Part shown: in pieces, positions 55,512 to 64,000 of the stretch
How positions within the stretch are numbered: the first letter of the stretch is position 1
How the letters are laid out: each line of letters starts with the position of its first letter
Source of the DNA: Bacillota bacterium
GTDB taxonomy: Bacteria; Bacillota_I; Bacilli_A; Izemoplasmatales; Hujiaoplasmataceae
Direction of reading: 5' to 3'
NCBI GenBank assembly: GCA_018818595.1
Contig: JAHIRM010000036.1
Coordinates: forward strand, 1-64,000
Length of the DNA stretch: 64,000 bases
Made by a program: the position numbers and the translations under genes
Notes under the pieces: model-generated
The model's input: the letters and a program-made list of their open reading frames with translations, nothing else
Told to the model about the DNA's origin: nothing
Databases searched by the model: none

Positions 55512-57833
55512 TTAGGACTTTAATGCAACTTTTAAAACATCATCGAGTGTCTCAGCAAAGTCTATTTCTAAAACATCTCTTACTTCTTTTGGAATATCAT
55601 CAATGTCTTTTTCATTTCCTTTTGGTATGACTATTTTTTTAAGACCACTTCTAGAAGCAGCAATGGCTTTCTCTTTTAATCCACCAATTGGTAATACTCT
55701 TCCTTTTAAAGTAATTTCACCTGTCATTCCTACAAAGCGATCAACTTTTCGGTTAGATAGTACCGATATCAAAGCAGTAGCTATCGTAACGCCTGCGGAA
55801 GGTCCGTCTTTTGGAATGGCACCTTCTGGGACGTGGATATGAATATCGGCTTTATCAAATGTATTTTGTTCGATGTGAAGCATTTCAGCATTGCTTCGAA
55901 CGTAAGATAGAGCCGCCATAGCAGATTCTTTCATAACGTTTCCTAGGTTACCAGTTAATACTAGATTGTTTTTCCCTTCATAGAAGGTAGCTTCAACGTC
56001 TAAAGTATCTCCACCAGCCATCGTGTAAGCCAAGCCGGTTACCACTCCAATCATATCTTCTTTTTGAATTTGATTGTTATGAAATAAAGGCTTTCCTAAA
56101 AAATTGGGAATCGTTTCTTTATCTATTTGAACAGATTTTAGTTTATTTACTAAGATTTCTTTAATAGCTTTTCTGACAATAGAGCCAAATAAACGCTCAA
56201 GTTGTCTCACACCAGCTTCTCTTGTATATTCTTTTATCATAATATGAATGGCTTCATCAGTGATAATTAATTTACTTGGATCGAGTCCGTGTCCTTCTAT
56301 TTGTTTTGTTATTAAGAATTTTCTTGCAATATAAAATTTTTCTATTTCAGTATAAGAACTTAATTCAATAATTTCCATACGATCTCGAAGAGGTGCAGGA
56401 ACGTTTTCTAAATAGTTTGCAGTTGCGATAAAAATTACTTTGGATAAATCATAATCTTCTTCGACGTAATGGTCGCTAAAAAATTGATTTTGTTCCGGAT
56501 CTAGCACTTCTAAAAGTGCTGAAGATGGATCGTTTCTTTCGTTCATGACAAGTTTGTCAATTTCATCAATCAAGAAGATAGGGTTAGCCACTTTCGCTTT
56601 AATCATTCCATTAATAATTCTTCCTGGAAGGGCTCCAACGTATGTTCTTCTATGTCCTCTTATCTCTGCTTCATCGTGTACACCACCAAGGCTTGTTTTA
56701 ACAAACTGACGATTTAATGCGTTGGCAATTGATTTAGCTAAACTTGTTTTACCTACTCCTGGAGGACCAGATAAACACAAAATAGTTTGTGGATTTTTCC
56801 CTGTTAACATTTTTACGGATAGATATTCAATAATTCGTTCTTTTACTTTGTCAAGTCCGTAGTGGGAAGCTTCCAATTTATCAATGGCAACGTTTATGTC
56901 TTTTTCATCATCAGTTACTTTTTGCCATGGAATAGAAATCAAGGTTTCTAAATAGGTTCTTACAACGCTAGATTCACTAGAATTAGCGGATAAATATTCA
57001 TAACGTTTTAATTCTTTTAACGCTTTGTCTTTTACGTGATCTGGCATATCTGAATCGTTTATTTGTTGCAATAGTTTTTGAGCATCGTCTTGTTTGGAAT
57101 CTCCAAGTTCTTCTTGAATCGCTCTCATTTTTTCGCGTAAATAGTATTCTTTTTGATTTTGATCTGCTGATTTACGAACACTTTCATTGATTTTGGATTC
57201 GATGGTTTGTAAATTCTTTTCTTTTTCAATGTCTTGCAAAATGTATTGAAGACGTTTGTTTATGGAAATGGTTCTCAAATATTTGATGCGTTCGCTTTCG
57301 GAAATGCGAAGTTCTGAAGCAATTAAATCACATAGTTTATCACTTGTAATTCCACCTTGCATTGCATCCAATACTTTTTTAGAATCGCGAAACAAAAAGG
57401 TTGCGTTTTCAAGGGCTTCTTTGGAAACCATTTTTAGAAGAACTTGTTCTTCATCTAAATTTTCATTTCTTAAAACCAAAGATGTAAAATCGATTAAATA
57501 AAAAGGTTCTTTAACAATCAAATCGTTTAACGTGACTCTTGTGATTGGTTCAAATTTAATTTTAAAGTTTCCATTTGGAAGTTTAATTTTAACTGAAATG
57601 CGTGCTAAAAGTCCGACTTCGATGAAGTCTTCAAATTCAGGTTCTAGAATTTCTGGATCTTCTTGAAAGACTAAAAGAACGTAGCCATCTCGGTTACTTT
57701 CAGCTTCAAAAATTGCGTTTTTGGAAAAATCTCGTCCTACTTCAACTCGAACATCTGACCCAGGTAAAAAAATCACACCTCTTACTGGGACTACTGGGAG
57801 TCTATCGGAAAAAATTGTATTGGCTTCGTACAT
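55512..57833 (-). CDS. lon: ATP-dependent protease Lon
   Basis: 773 residues. The N-terminal domain (LPVVPVRGVIFLPGSDVRVEV) is followed by a coiled-coil part, the AAA+ module (CLSGPPGVGKTSLAKSIA; FLIDEIDKL) and the protease domain with PKDGPSAGVTIATALIS (catalytic Ser) and GGLKEKAIAASRSG (catalytic Lys). It degrades misfolded and regulatory proteins. AGAGGTG precedes the ATG. It stands alone between terminators; no CIRCE or HrcA-type operator is seen in its promoter region. Confidence 0.97.
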   Translation of the reverse strand: MYEANTIFSDRLPVVPVRGVIFLPGSDVRVEVGRDFSKNAIFEAESNRDGYVLLVFQEDPEILEPEFEDFIEVGLLARISVKIKLPNGNFKIKFEPITRVTLNDLIVKEPFYLIDFTSLVLRNENLDEEQVLLKMVSKEALENATFLFRDSKKVLDAMQGGITSDKLCDLIASELRISESERIKYLRTISINKRLQYILQDIEKEKNLQTIESKINESVRKSADQNQKEYYLREKMRAIQEELGDSKQDDAQKLLQQINDSDMPDHVKDKALKELKRYEYLSANSSESSVVRTYLETLISIPWQKVTDDEKDINVAIDKLEASHYGLDKVKERIIEYLSVKMLTGKNPQTILCLSGPPGVGKTSLAKSIANALNRQFVKTSLGGVHDEAEIRGHRRTYVGALPGRIINGMIKAKVANPIFLIDEIDKLVMNERNDPSSALLEVLDPEQNQFFSDHYVEEDYDLSKVIFIATANYLENVPAPLRDRMEIIELSSYTEIEKFYIARKFLITKQIEGHGLDPSKLIITDEAIHIMIKEYTREAGVRQLERLFGSIVRKAIKEILVNKLKSVQIDKETIPNFLGKPLFHNNQIQKEDMIGVVTGLAYTMAGGDTLDVEATFYEGKNNLVLTGNLGNVMKESAMAALSYVRSNAEMLHIEQNTFDKADIHIHVPEGAIPKDGPSAGVTIATALISVLSNRKVDRFVGMTGEITLKGRVLPIGGLKEKAIAASRSGLKKIVIPKGNEKDIDDIPKEVRDVLEIDFAETLDDVLKVALKS

Positions 57834-57896
57834 GTCTTCACCTCTTTTATACTTATGAATGTCTAAAAATCAATATCTTTTTTGTTGTTCTTTACT

Positions 57897-57925
57897 ATTT
57901 TATCATAGTTTTCAATATTCTACAA
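57897..57925 (-). promoter_or_regulatory. Promoter of lon
   Basis: TTGTAG (57925-57920), a 17-base spacer and TAAAAT (57902-57897) on the minus strand. Confidence 0.62.
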
Positions 57926-57950
57926 AAAAAATGACTGTTTTTCGGTTAGA

Positions 57951-58005
57951 AAAAAATCCTAAATCATTGATAAAAGTAGGTACTTTCATTCTGAATCAGG
58001 ATTTT
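57951..58005 (-). terminator. Terminator after tig
   Basis: A long hairpin on the minus strand: outer AAAATCCT/AGGATTTT (58005-57998 with 57960-57953), an internal loop, and inner TGAAAGTA/TACTTTTA, then a T-run. Confidence 0.65.
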
Positions 58006-58022
58006 ATATATTAAGCTAAGAA

Positions 58023-59318
58023 TTATTCAACAATTTTTGCGTTATCTACAAGAAAATCAATTGCTTTTTTATAAACAACTTCTTCTTTGATTGCTGATTC
58101 AGGAATCGCAGCTTTTGCTTGCTCTAACGTTACATTTTGACTTTTGTATTGTTCAACTATTTCTTCATATTTTTGATTGATTTCTTCTTTTGTTACTTCA
58201 AGATTTTCTTTTTTTCCTATGGCTTCAATGACCAATTGTTGACGAAGTGTTCTTAAAGCTTCTTTGGCAATTTCTTCATCATAAACTTCTTTTGTTTTAC
58301 CCATGTATTGTAAGTAGGTATCAAAATCTAGTCCATATTGTTTGATTTGCTTTTCTGCATTTTCATGCATACGATGTGCTTCTTCTTTTACCATTTCTTC
58401 TGGAACGTCAAACGTTGCATTCTCTGCAGCTTTATCAATAACAACTGAAATTAAATTGTTTTTGTTTTGTTGTTTTTTACTTGTTTCAATGTTTTCTTTT
58501 AGATGATTTTTGTATTCTTCAACCGTAGAAACCTTTTCAATGTTTAATTCTTTTACAAAGTCTTCATCTAACGTTGGAAGCTTTCTTTGTTTAATTTCAT
58601 GTAATTTTACTTGAAAAGTAGCTTCTTTTCCAGCTAAACTTTTTTCTTGATATTCTTCAGGAAATGTTACAATGATATCTTTTTCTTCTTCTGGTTTCAT
58701 CCCTACCATTTGATCTTCAAATCCAGGAATAAATTGGTTTGATCCTATTACTAATTCGTGATTTTCGGCAGTTCCACCAGGAAATTTTTCTCCATCGACT
58801 GACCCTGAAAAATCAAAAACAGCTGTATTGGTAAGTTCAAGTATTCCATCTTCTTTTAAAACCATTTCCGCATTTTTTTCTAATGCTTTATCGATTTCAG
58901 AAAGAATTTCAGCTTCTGTTGCTTCTTCACTTATTTTCTTCACTTCAAGTCCAACGTAGTCGCCTAAAACGATTTCTGGTTTTACAGCTACCGTAACTTT
59001 AAACGTGAAATCTTCTCCTCGTTTTACTGAGTTGAAATCTAAATCAATTTTAGGCTGAGCTACCACTTCAAGATTGTTTTCGGTAATCGCTTCATAATAA
59101 CTATCTTGTAATGCATGATTTACTGCTTCTTCGTAAAGAGACTCTACTCCGAATTTTGCTTCATACACTTCGCGAGGTGCTTTTCCTTTTCTAAATCCTT
59201 TTATTTCTGTTTTTAGGTTTATTTCTTCGAATGCGTGGTCTAAAGCATGTTCAAATAACTCTTTTGATACGGTTACTTCAAAGTAAACTCTCGATCCACT
59301 TAATTTGTCTATAATCAT
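58023..59318 (-). CDS. tig: Trigger factor
   Basis: 431 residues. The ribosome-binding domain carries the GFRKGKAPREVYE signature (about 41-53), a PPIase FKBP-like domain follows (about 160-245; FIPGFEDQMVGMKPEEEKDI), and the C-terminal helical chaperone arms complete the protein. It receives nascent chains at the ribosome exit. GGAGG precedes the ATG. It lies upstream of lon on the same strand, a common pairing (the order tig-clpX-lon in Bacillota), but clpX is not here. Confidence 0.96.
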   Translation of the reverse strand: MIIDKLSGSRVYFEVTVSKELFEHALDHAFEEINLKTEIKGFRKGKAPREVYEAKFGVESLYEEAVNHALQDSYYEAITENNLEVVAQPKIDLDFNSVKRGEDFTFKVTVAVKPEIVLGDYVGLEVKKISEEATEAEILSEIDKALEKNAEMVLKEDGILELTNTAVFDFSGSVDGEKFPGGTAENHELVIGSNQFIPGFEDQMVGMKPEEEKDIIVTFPEEYQEKSLAGKEATFQVKLHEIKQRKLPTLDEDFVKELNIEKVSTVEEYKNHLKENIETSKKQQNKNNLISVVIDKAAENATFDVPEEMVKEEAHRMHENAEKQIKQYGLDFDTYLQYMGKTKEVYDEEIAKEALRTLRQQLVIEAIGKKENLEVTKEEINQKYEEIVEQYKSQNVTLEQAKAAIPESAIKEEVVYKKAIDFLVDNAKIVE

Positions 59319-59351
59319 TACTATCCTCCATGTTTTTTATTCACTTTTTCT

Positions 59352-59380
59352 ATTATAACAAAGTGAAGTAGATAAATCAA
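59352..59380 (-). promoter_or_regulatory. Promoter of tig
   Basis: TTGATT (59380-59375), a 17-base spacer and TATAAT (59357-59352) on the minus strand. Confidence 0.78.
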
Positions 59381-59392
59381 TCTTTTTGCTAC

Positions 59393-60307
59393 CTAAAAGA
59401 CTTTTTCAAAAAGTGTTTTAAATCTTTTTGGAAGTTTTTTAACGGATTCTGCTAAAACACTTGGAAGTAATAAAACGGCCTCAGCAAATGCCATTTTGCG
59501 AATTTGGCTTTTTGAAACGCCTTTTAAATTCATGAACAAGTAATTTCGGCAAATGATTCCAACTCTTAAAGAAAGTAGCGCATTCCCAACTCCTTGAGCA
59601 AAAGAGCCAATGATGGTCTTAAGGAATGGAATTTCAGCAAGAGCATTGAGCCCTTTTGAAGGGAAAATTTCATTGAAATTAATGTCTTCTAAACTTTCCG
59701 CAATCACTGCTGAAGTTAAAACATTAAAGGACAATCTGCCTAAAGAGGAATAACTTGGTCTAAATCCGCATTTTAATACCAGTTCTTTTATCAACTTCAG
59801 ATTAATTGTAATAACTGCTAAAGAATCTAATCTTCCGTTTTGACTTATCGCTGTAGAAAGAAAAACCGTTTCTGCATGTTTCACGATTAATTTATTCAAC
59901 TCTTTTTTAATGGTTTTATCAAAAACAATGCTAAGAGACTGCTTTAAGGCAAGTGGATCATTTAAAGAATCTGTGATGGATGCTTTTTCATCATCAGATA
60001 AAAACGTGTCGTTTACTAAATTCATGGACACCTTTTTATACATCGAAAAATTCTTTTTTGCATTTTGTTCTTCGGTAAACAAACTATCCATTGAGAAGGT
60101 AGGTGAAAAGACGATAAGTGAAATTGGTCTTAAAATTAATAGAAAGAACAAAATTCCAGAAATTCCATAAAAGGCATAAGCTAAATATGGCGTAATGGTT
60201 GCCAGTCTTTCTCCAAGTTGTAATACGCTACTCAGTATAATAAGTATGATAAAGAATAGTGATCCAAGTCCTAATGTAATCCAAAAAGCTTTTCCAATTT
60301 TTTTCAT
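59393..60307 (-). CDS. DUF697-type membrane protein
   Basis: 304 residues. Two N-terminal membrane helices (about 8-30 and 38-65) precede a soluble region; from about residue 145 comes AETVFLSTAISQNGRLDSLAVITINLKLIKEL and GFRPSYSSLGRLSFNVLTSAVIAE, which match the DUF697/YcjF pattern (ala-rich start, long helices and a Gly-Arg-Pro turn). The function is unknown; relatives include membrane proteins linked to GTPases. GAGGT precedes the ATG. It follows ribF by five bases. Confidence 0.72.
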   Translation of the reverse strand: MKKIGKAFWITLGLGSLFFIILIILSSVLQLGERLATITPYLAYAFYGISGILFFLLILRPISLIVFSPTFSMDSLFTEEQNAKKNFSMYKKVSMNLVNDTFLSDDEKASITDSLNDPLALKQSLSIVFDKTIKKELNKLIVKHAETVFLSTAISQNGRLDSLAVITINLKLIKELVLKCGFRPSYSSLGRLSFNVLTSAVIAESLEDINFNEIFPSKGLNALAEIPFLKTIIGSFAQGVGNALLSLRVGIICRNYLFMNLKGVSKSQIRKMAFAEAVLLLPSVLAESVKKLPKRFKTLFEKVF

Positions 60308-60312
60308 TTTAT

Positions 60313-61236
60313 TTACCTCGTTTTTAGTTTTTCTTTAGTTTTTAGTTTTTCTTTAATTTGATATTCATCTTGTATCATTTGTTGAATCAAGTCTTCTTTA
60401 GAGGAAAAACAAAGTTCTTCTCGAAAAAATTCTTTAAAAATTATTGTGATTTTTTTTCCATAAAGAGAATCATCGATTCCAAAAATATGTGTTTCTAATG
60501 TAAGAAGTCGATCGAAAAATGTTGGGTTATCGCCTACATTAGTCATCGCTTGGTATCGCTTTCCTTCAAGAATTGCTTCTGTTATATAAACGCCCATTTT
60601 AGGTAATACATAAAATTCATAATTCAAATTTGCTGTGGGATATCCTAAAAGTCTTCCTCTTTCTTTTCCTTTGACTATTTCTCCTTGAATCTGATAGGGT
60701 CTTCCTAACAATGTATTTGCGTAATGTAATTTGCCATCTTCTAATAGATTTTTAATCCGAGATGACCCCACTTTTTTTCTATAATAATCCAGTTCAGGGA
60801 CAATGATGGTCTCAAATTGGTCTTGATTTTTCAGAAGGTTAACATTCCCTTTTCCAAATTTACCAAACGTGTAATCATATCCTACAACAACGTAAACTGC
60901 GTTTTTCAAAAAACGAGAGATAAATTCCGTCGGGGTTAACGAAATTAGTGAATCATTGACTTCTAAAATATAAAAATAATCAAATCCTTGGCTTTCTGCA
61001 ATTTCAATTTTATCTTCGGTGGATGTTAAATAGTAAAACGGTGTTTCTAAGATATAAGATAAAATATGAGTTGAAAAAGTTAAAAGTCCCGTTTTTTTCT
61101 TTTTGGTTTTACCTAAAGATAGTGTTTGGTTAAATAATAATTGATGGGCGATGTGCATTCCATCAAAAAAACCTAGACATAAAATCAAATCTTGTTCTTC
61201 TATGGTTTGGTTATAACTTAATTTTATGACTTTCAT
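60313..61236 (-). CDS. ribF: Bifunctional riboflavin kinase/FAD synthetase
   Basis: 307 residues. The N-terminal nucleotidyltransferase domain has CLGFFDGMHIAHQLL (the G-x-F-D-G-x-H-x-x-H type motif, here with Met and Ala) and VVGYDYTFGKFGKGN; the C-terminal kinase domain has GRPYQIQGEIVKGKERGRLLGYPTANL (the PTAN motif). It makes FMN and FAD from riboflavin. The C-terminus carries an exact 18-base tandem duplication (60320-60355) coding a repeated EKLKTK unit. It follows truB directly (stop touches ATG), the standard truB-ribF order. Confidence 0.94.
   Translation of the reverse strand: MKVIKLSYNQTIEEQDLILCLGFFDGMHIAHQLLFNQTLSLGKTKKKKTGLLTFSTHILSYILETPFYYLTSTEDKIEIAESQGFDYFYILEVNDSLISLTPTEFISRFLKNAVYVVVGYDYTFGKFGKGNVNLLKNQDQFETIIVPELDYYRKKVGSSRIKNLLEDGKLHYANTLLGRPYQIQGEIVKGKERGRLLGYPTANLNYEFYVLPKMGVYITEAILEGKRYQAMTNVGDNPTFFDRLLTLETHIFGIDDSLYGKKITIIFKEFFREELCFSSKEDLIQQMIQDEYQIKEKLKTKEKLKTR
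60320..60355. repeat. 18-bp perfect tandem duplication at the ribF 3' end
   Basis: Two identical 18-base units (60320-60337 and 60338-60355) add six codons to the end of ribF. It looks like a recent slippage event. Confidence 0.85.
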
Positions 61237-62109
61237 TTATAATTTCACCGACATTCTCATGACGTTTTTTTCTGAATCATAGCGATAAATTGCTAAAGGA
61301 TGATTCACAGAATCATACAAAATTGTGTCTTCTAATTTTAAAAATAGATTTGTAGGTAAAAAAACTCCATTTTCAACTTGCTTAACATTTTGATCATCTA
61401 GCACTAGATTTTCCATATTTAAGTAAGGTAACGCATCAAGCAAATGAGTTCTTTGAAGCTTTAAATCTTCAACTGTGAAAGAATCTTCGATATGAAATTG
61501 ACCTACCTTAGTTCTTCTTAAAGATGAAAGTGTTCCTACAACACCTAGTTTAAGGCCAATATCTCTTGCAAGTGCTCTAATATAAGTTCCTTTTGAACAG
61601 GAAATCGTTGCTTGAAACGCAAACGTATTTTGAGAAGAATTGACACCTTTAATATCTGAAATATCATATATCTCGATATCTCTTGGCAAAACAGTAGGCA
61701 TCTTTTGTTCTTTTCGAGCAAATTCATATAATTTTTTTCCACCTACTTTGATAGCAGAATAGGATGGTGGAATTTGTAATTGTTTTTTGGTAAACGTTTT
61801 TAAAACTTGTATCACTTGGTCTAACTGAATCTGTGAAGAATCAATTTCGCGGATTGTTTTTCCGGTGATATCATCCGTATCGGTTTGAACGCCAAGTAAA
61901 ATGGTCGCAATATATGTCTTATCATGATTTACAAAATATTTAGCTAATTTAGTAGCTTTTCCAACACATAAAACTAAAACTCCAGTAGCCATTGGATCTA
62001 AAGTGCCTGTGTGTCCTATTGTTTTCATACTTAAAGATTTTCTTGCGATGTTTACAATATCATGACTTGTAAATCCTGTTGGTTTATCTATTAACAATAG
62101 TCCATCCAT
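61237..62109 (-). CDS. truB: tRNA pseudouridine-55 synthase
   Basis: 290 residues. DGLLLIDKPTGFTSHDIV opens the fold, GHTGTLDPMATGVLVLCVGKATKL carries the catalytic Asp in the G-x-L-D-P motif, and SCSKGTYIRALARDIG the RNA-binding block. It converts U55 of the T-loop to pseudouridine. GAGGTG precedes the ATG. It sits 24 bases after the thioredoxin gene and directly before ribF. Confidence 0.96.
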   Translation of the reverse strand: MDGLLLIDKPTGFTSHDIVNIARKSLSMKTIGHTGTLDPMATGVLVLCVGKATKLAKYFVNHDKTYIATILLGVQTDTDDITGKTIREIDSSQIQLDQVIQVLKTFTKKQLQIPPSYSAIKVGGKKLYEFARKEQKMPTVLPRDIEIYDISDIKGVNSSQNTFAFQATISCSKGTYIRALARDIGLKLGVVGTLSSLRRTKVGQFHIEDSFTVEDLKLQRTHLLDALPYLNMENLVLDDQNVKQVENGVFLPTNLFLKLEDTILYDSVNHPLAIYRYDSEKNVMRMSVKL

Positions 62110-62133
62110 TTTTTCACCTCGAAACCCATGATT

Positions 62134-62442
62134 TTATTCTTTGATTATTACTTTATGAAACCACATATTAAATTCTTCTTCATCTAGAGAACCACTAATT
62201 CTCGAGATTTCTTTCCCGTTTACAAGATACAAAAGAACGGGAATTCCTTTAATATTAAACTTCTTCGCCAAATCGGTGTGTTCTTCTACATCGATTTGAA
62301 TTACTTTCAAAAAAACATCTTTTTCAACTTCTAAAAGTGTTCTGTTTACTTTACGGCAAGTCCCGCACCATTTTGCACTAAATTCGACTAAATAAGATCC
62401 ATGGTCTAAGTCAAAATTTGAATTTTTAGAATATTTTTCCAT
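62134..62442 (-). CDS. Thioredoxin-like protein, WCGTC active site
   Basis: 102 residues. The fold is thioredoxin: FSAKWCGTCRKVNRTL carries the redox Cys pair, KKFNIKGIPVLLYLVNGK the cis-Pro loop. The active site is CGTC rather than the usual CGPC, a change that tends to raise the redox potential in the family. It would reduce disulfides in the cytosol. AAGGAG precedes the ATG. It lies nine bases after mutS2. Whether it is the main thioredoxin or a side form cannot be told. Confidence 0.85.
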   Translation of the reverse strand: MEKYSKNSNFDLDHGSYLVEFSAKWCGTCRKVNRTLLEVEKDVFLKVIQIDVEEHTDLAKKFNIKGIPVLLYLVNGKEISRISGSLDEEEFNMWFHKVIIKE

Positions 62443-62451
62443 AAATACTCC

Positions 62452-64000
62452 TTAATTAAAATAAATAACGGTGACTCCAGACCCGCCTTCGTTCATACCG
62501 CCAGGTCTAAAACTTTTAATTTGTTTGTATTTTTTTACAGCTTCCTGAACGCCCTTGCGTAGAGCTCCTGTTCCATATCCATGGATAATATATGCAAATT
62601 CTAAATTATTAACTAAACAATCATCGATGTATTTATCCAAAGAATCCATCGCTTCTTCAAATCTTTTTCCACGTAAATCCAATTCGACTCTTGCTATACT
62701 TTCTTTGTGAATCGATACATGCGATTTTTTTTCTGATTTTGGACTGTTTTCGATAAATTCTAATTGATTTTCAGAAAAAACAGAAGAAAGGGCGCCCATT
62801 TGAATTTCGTATTCTTGACTTCCTCGTTTTTTCATAACAATGCCAGATCTTTGATAAGGAACAACATTTACAATATCGCCAACACTTATCTTTTTGGTGT
62901 TTAATTTTTGATAGTTAATAGCAGGCGTATTTAAATTTTTAACATCATGTTTTAATTTAGCTAATTCATGTTCTTTAAAATTCGCTGTTTTTTTCAATTC
63001 ATCTAATTCATTAATCAGTTCATATGCTTGTTTTTGAGCTTCTTCAATTGCCACTCTTTTTTCATGCTCTAAGTCTTTTATTAATTGATTTTGTTTGATT
63101 TTTGTCGAAGCAATTAATTGATCCACTTGATCATTTTTTTCTTTAACTTTTTGTTTTTCTTCTTTGTATTGTTTAATTTCATCATGAAGTTCTATGCTTT
63201 GACGTTCCAATTTCTTTATCAAATTAGACGTTTCATTATCAAAGGATAAAGAAATCGTTCTAGCTTTTTCAATAATTTCTTTTTCTAGCCCAAGTCTTAA
63301 AGCGATATCAAGTGCGTTAGAAGTTCCAGGAATTCCAATTTGAAGTCGATAGGTAGGTTTCAAAGAATCAATATCAAATTCCACAGAAGCATTTACAGTG
63401 TCTTCTAAATCATAAGCATATACTTTAAGCTCTGGGTAGTGAGTCGTTACCATACTAAAGACACTTTTCTTTCGAATATAGTCTAAAATACTTATCGCTA
63501 AAGAAGCTCCTTCTTTGGGGTCGGTTCCTGAACCAAGTTCATCGAGTAAAATTAAAGAATTTTTGCTTAATTTGCGTAAGATATATATGATCTTAGTAAT
63601 ATGAGATGAAAAAGTAGAAAGAGATTGTTCAATCGATTGTTCGTCTCCAATATCTGCAAATATATTCGAAAATACCATCGTTTTTGAACCGATGTCTACT
63701 GGAATAAGCAATCCTGCTTGAACCATGATAGAAAGCAATCCAAGTGTTTTTAATGCTACCGTTTTACCACCTGTATTTGGTCCCGTAATAACAATGGTAT
63801 GATATTTATGAAAATGTATGGTATTAGCCACAACCTCTTCTCTTGGAATTAATGGGTGCCTTGCATTGATTAATTCGATGGTTGATGAAGTGATGTCAAC
63901 GGATTCACAATCATTTTGAAGTGCATATTTTGCTTTACCAAAAATGATGTCAAGGGTCGTAAATATCAGTAAATTTTCTTCTAATGTTGAAGCTTCATTT
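62452..64000 (-). CDS. mutS2: MutS2, ATPase/Smr protein (partial, 5' end beyond the right edge)
   Basis: 515 C-terminal residues are visible. The frame stays open to the window edge, with INARHPLIPREEVVANTI ahead of the ATPase, so the gene starts beyond 64000 and the GTG at 63831 is internal. ITGPNTGGKTVALKTLGLL is the Walker A, LILLDELGSGTDPKEGASLA the Walker B/signature region. A long coiled coil follows, then the C-terminal Smr nuclease-like domain (VELDLRGKRFEEA; HGYGTGALRKGVQ). MutS2 acts on recombination intermediates and, in Bacillus, collided ribosomes, rather than in mismatch repair. Confidence 0.95.
   Translation of the reverse strand, partial: NEASTLEENLLIFTTLDIIFGKAKYALQNDCESVDITSSTIELINARHPLIPREEVVANTIHFHKYHTIVITGPNTGGKTVALKTLGLLSIMVQAGLLIPVDIGSKTMVFSNIFADIGDEQSIEQSLSTFSSHITKIIYILRKLSKNSLILLDELGSGTDPKEGASLAISILDYIRKKSVFSMVTTHYPELKVYAYDLEDTVNASVEFDIDSLKPTYRLQIGIPGTSNALDIALRLGLEKEIIEKARTISLSFDNETSNLIKKLERQSIELHDEIKQYKEEKQKVKEKNDQVDQLIASTKIKQNQLIKDLEHEKRVAIEEAQKQAYELINELDELKKTANFKEHELAKLKHDVKNLNTPAINYQKLNTKKISVGDIVNVVPYQRSGIVMKKRGSQEYEIQMGALSSVFSENQLEFIENSPKSEKKSHVSIHKESIARVELDLRGKRFEEAMDSLDKYIDDCLVNNLEFAYIIHGYGTGALRKGVQEAVKKYKQIKSFRPGGMNEGGSGVTVIYFN

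Noticed and set aside
63831-63831. GTG as the start of mutS2
   Set aside because: The frame stays open with MutS2-type sequence to base 64000, so this codon is internal and the gene starts outside the window.

Overview
The window is AT-rich, densely packed bacterial chromosome from a low-GC Gram-positive lineage. Several things point to the Mollicutes-like branch that keeps the standard genetic code (Acholeplasmatales, Izemoplasmatales or a close relative): TGA is used as a stop (for example at 2372 and 28614) while Trp is TGG, Shine-Dalgarno sites are strong AGGAGG/GAGGTG types, there are two T-box leaders, RNase P RNA is Bacillus-like (type B), phosphotransacetylase is the PduL type, and DUF2779, YczE-type and YmfF/YmfH-type proteins are present. 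The family placement is inference; no rRNA is in view. No tRNA, rRNA, CRISPR array, insertion sequence or prophage was seen.

Layout. 1-9062 (minus strand): a TetR regulator fused to a degenerate ABC ATPase-like domain that runs off the left edge, a lipid/nucleotide block (thyA-folA-plsC-HAD-PAP2-YcxB), a short SSB, and glpK followed by DUF3137 and LemA. 9155-11090 (plus): a lipase-like hydrolase and a lipoprotein with an RsgI-type domain behind an inverted repeat that covers its ribosome site. 11139-18944 (minus): radC, then a methyltransferase whose 3' end overlaps a valine T-box controlling nudix-valS-folC, plus engB and an RlmI-type methyltransferase. 19042-24233 (minus): an M16 peptidase pair and deoxynucleoside salvage (deoD, deoC). 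24339-31194 (minus): ileS with an isoleucine T-box, then yhbY-surE-small membrane protein-yggS-sepF-yggT, and ftsZ. 31385-35986: a queuosine block (tgt, preQ1-riboswitch-controlled transporter, queA) interleaved with pduL and ruvB.

36115-42523 (plus) is the least explained part: two adjacent genes under one good promoter encoding almost wholly helical proteins of 1153 and 977 residues with no recognisable domain. From 42555 the minus strand resumes with deoB-xerD-hemW, lepA, RNase P RNA directly abutting pnp, rpsO, a DUF2779 nuclease-like protein, a Nudix enzyme, a YczE-type membrane protein with a GltD-like flavoprotein, lon, tig, a DUF697 protein, ribF, truB, a thioredoxin and mutS2, which runs off the right edge.

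Functionally this is mostly core housekeeping: folate/thymidylate synthesis, tRNA charging under T-box control, tRNA modification, ribosome and protein quality control, and FtsZ/SepF division. The observations that merit follow-up are the coiled-coil pair, the TetR-ABC fusion with its tandem operator, the RBS-covering hairpin before the RsgI-domain lipoprotein, the T-box embedded in a coding region, the preQ1 riboswitch, and two 57-codon ORFs.
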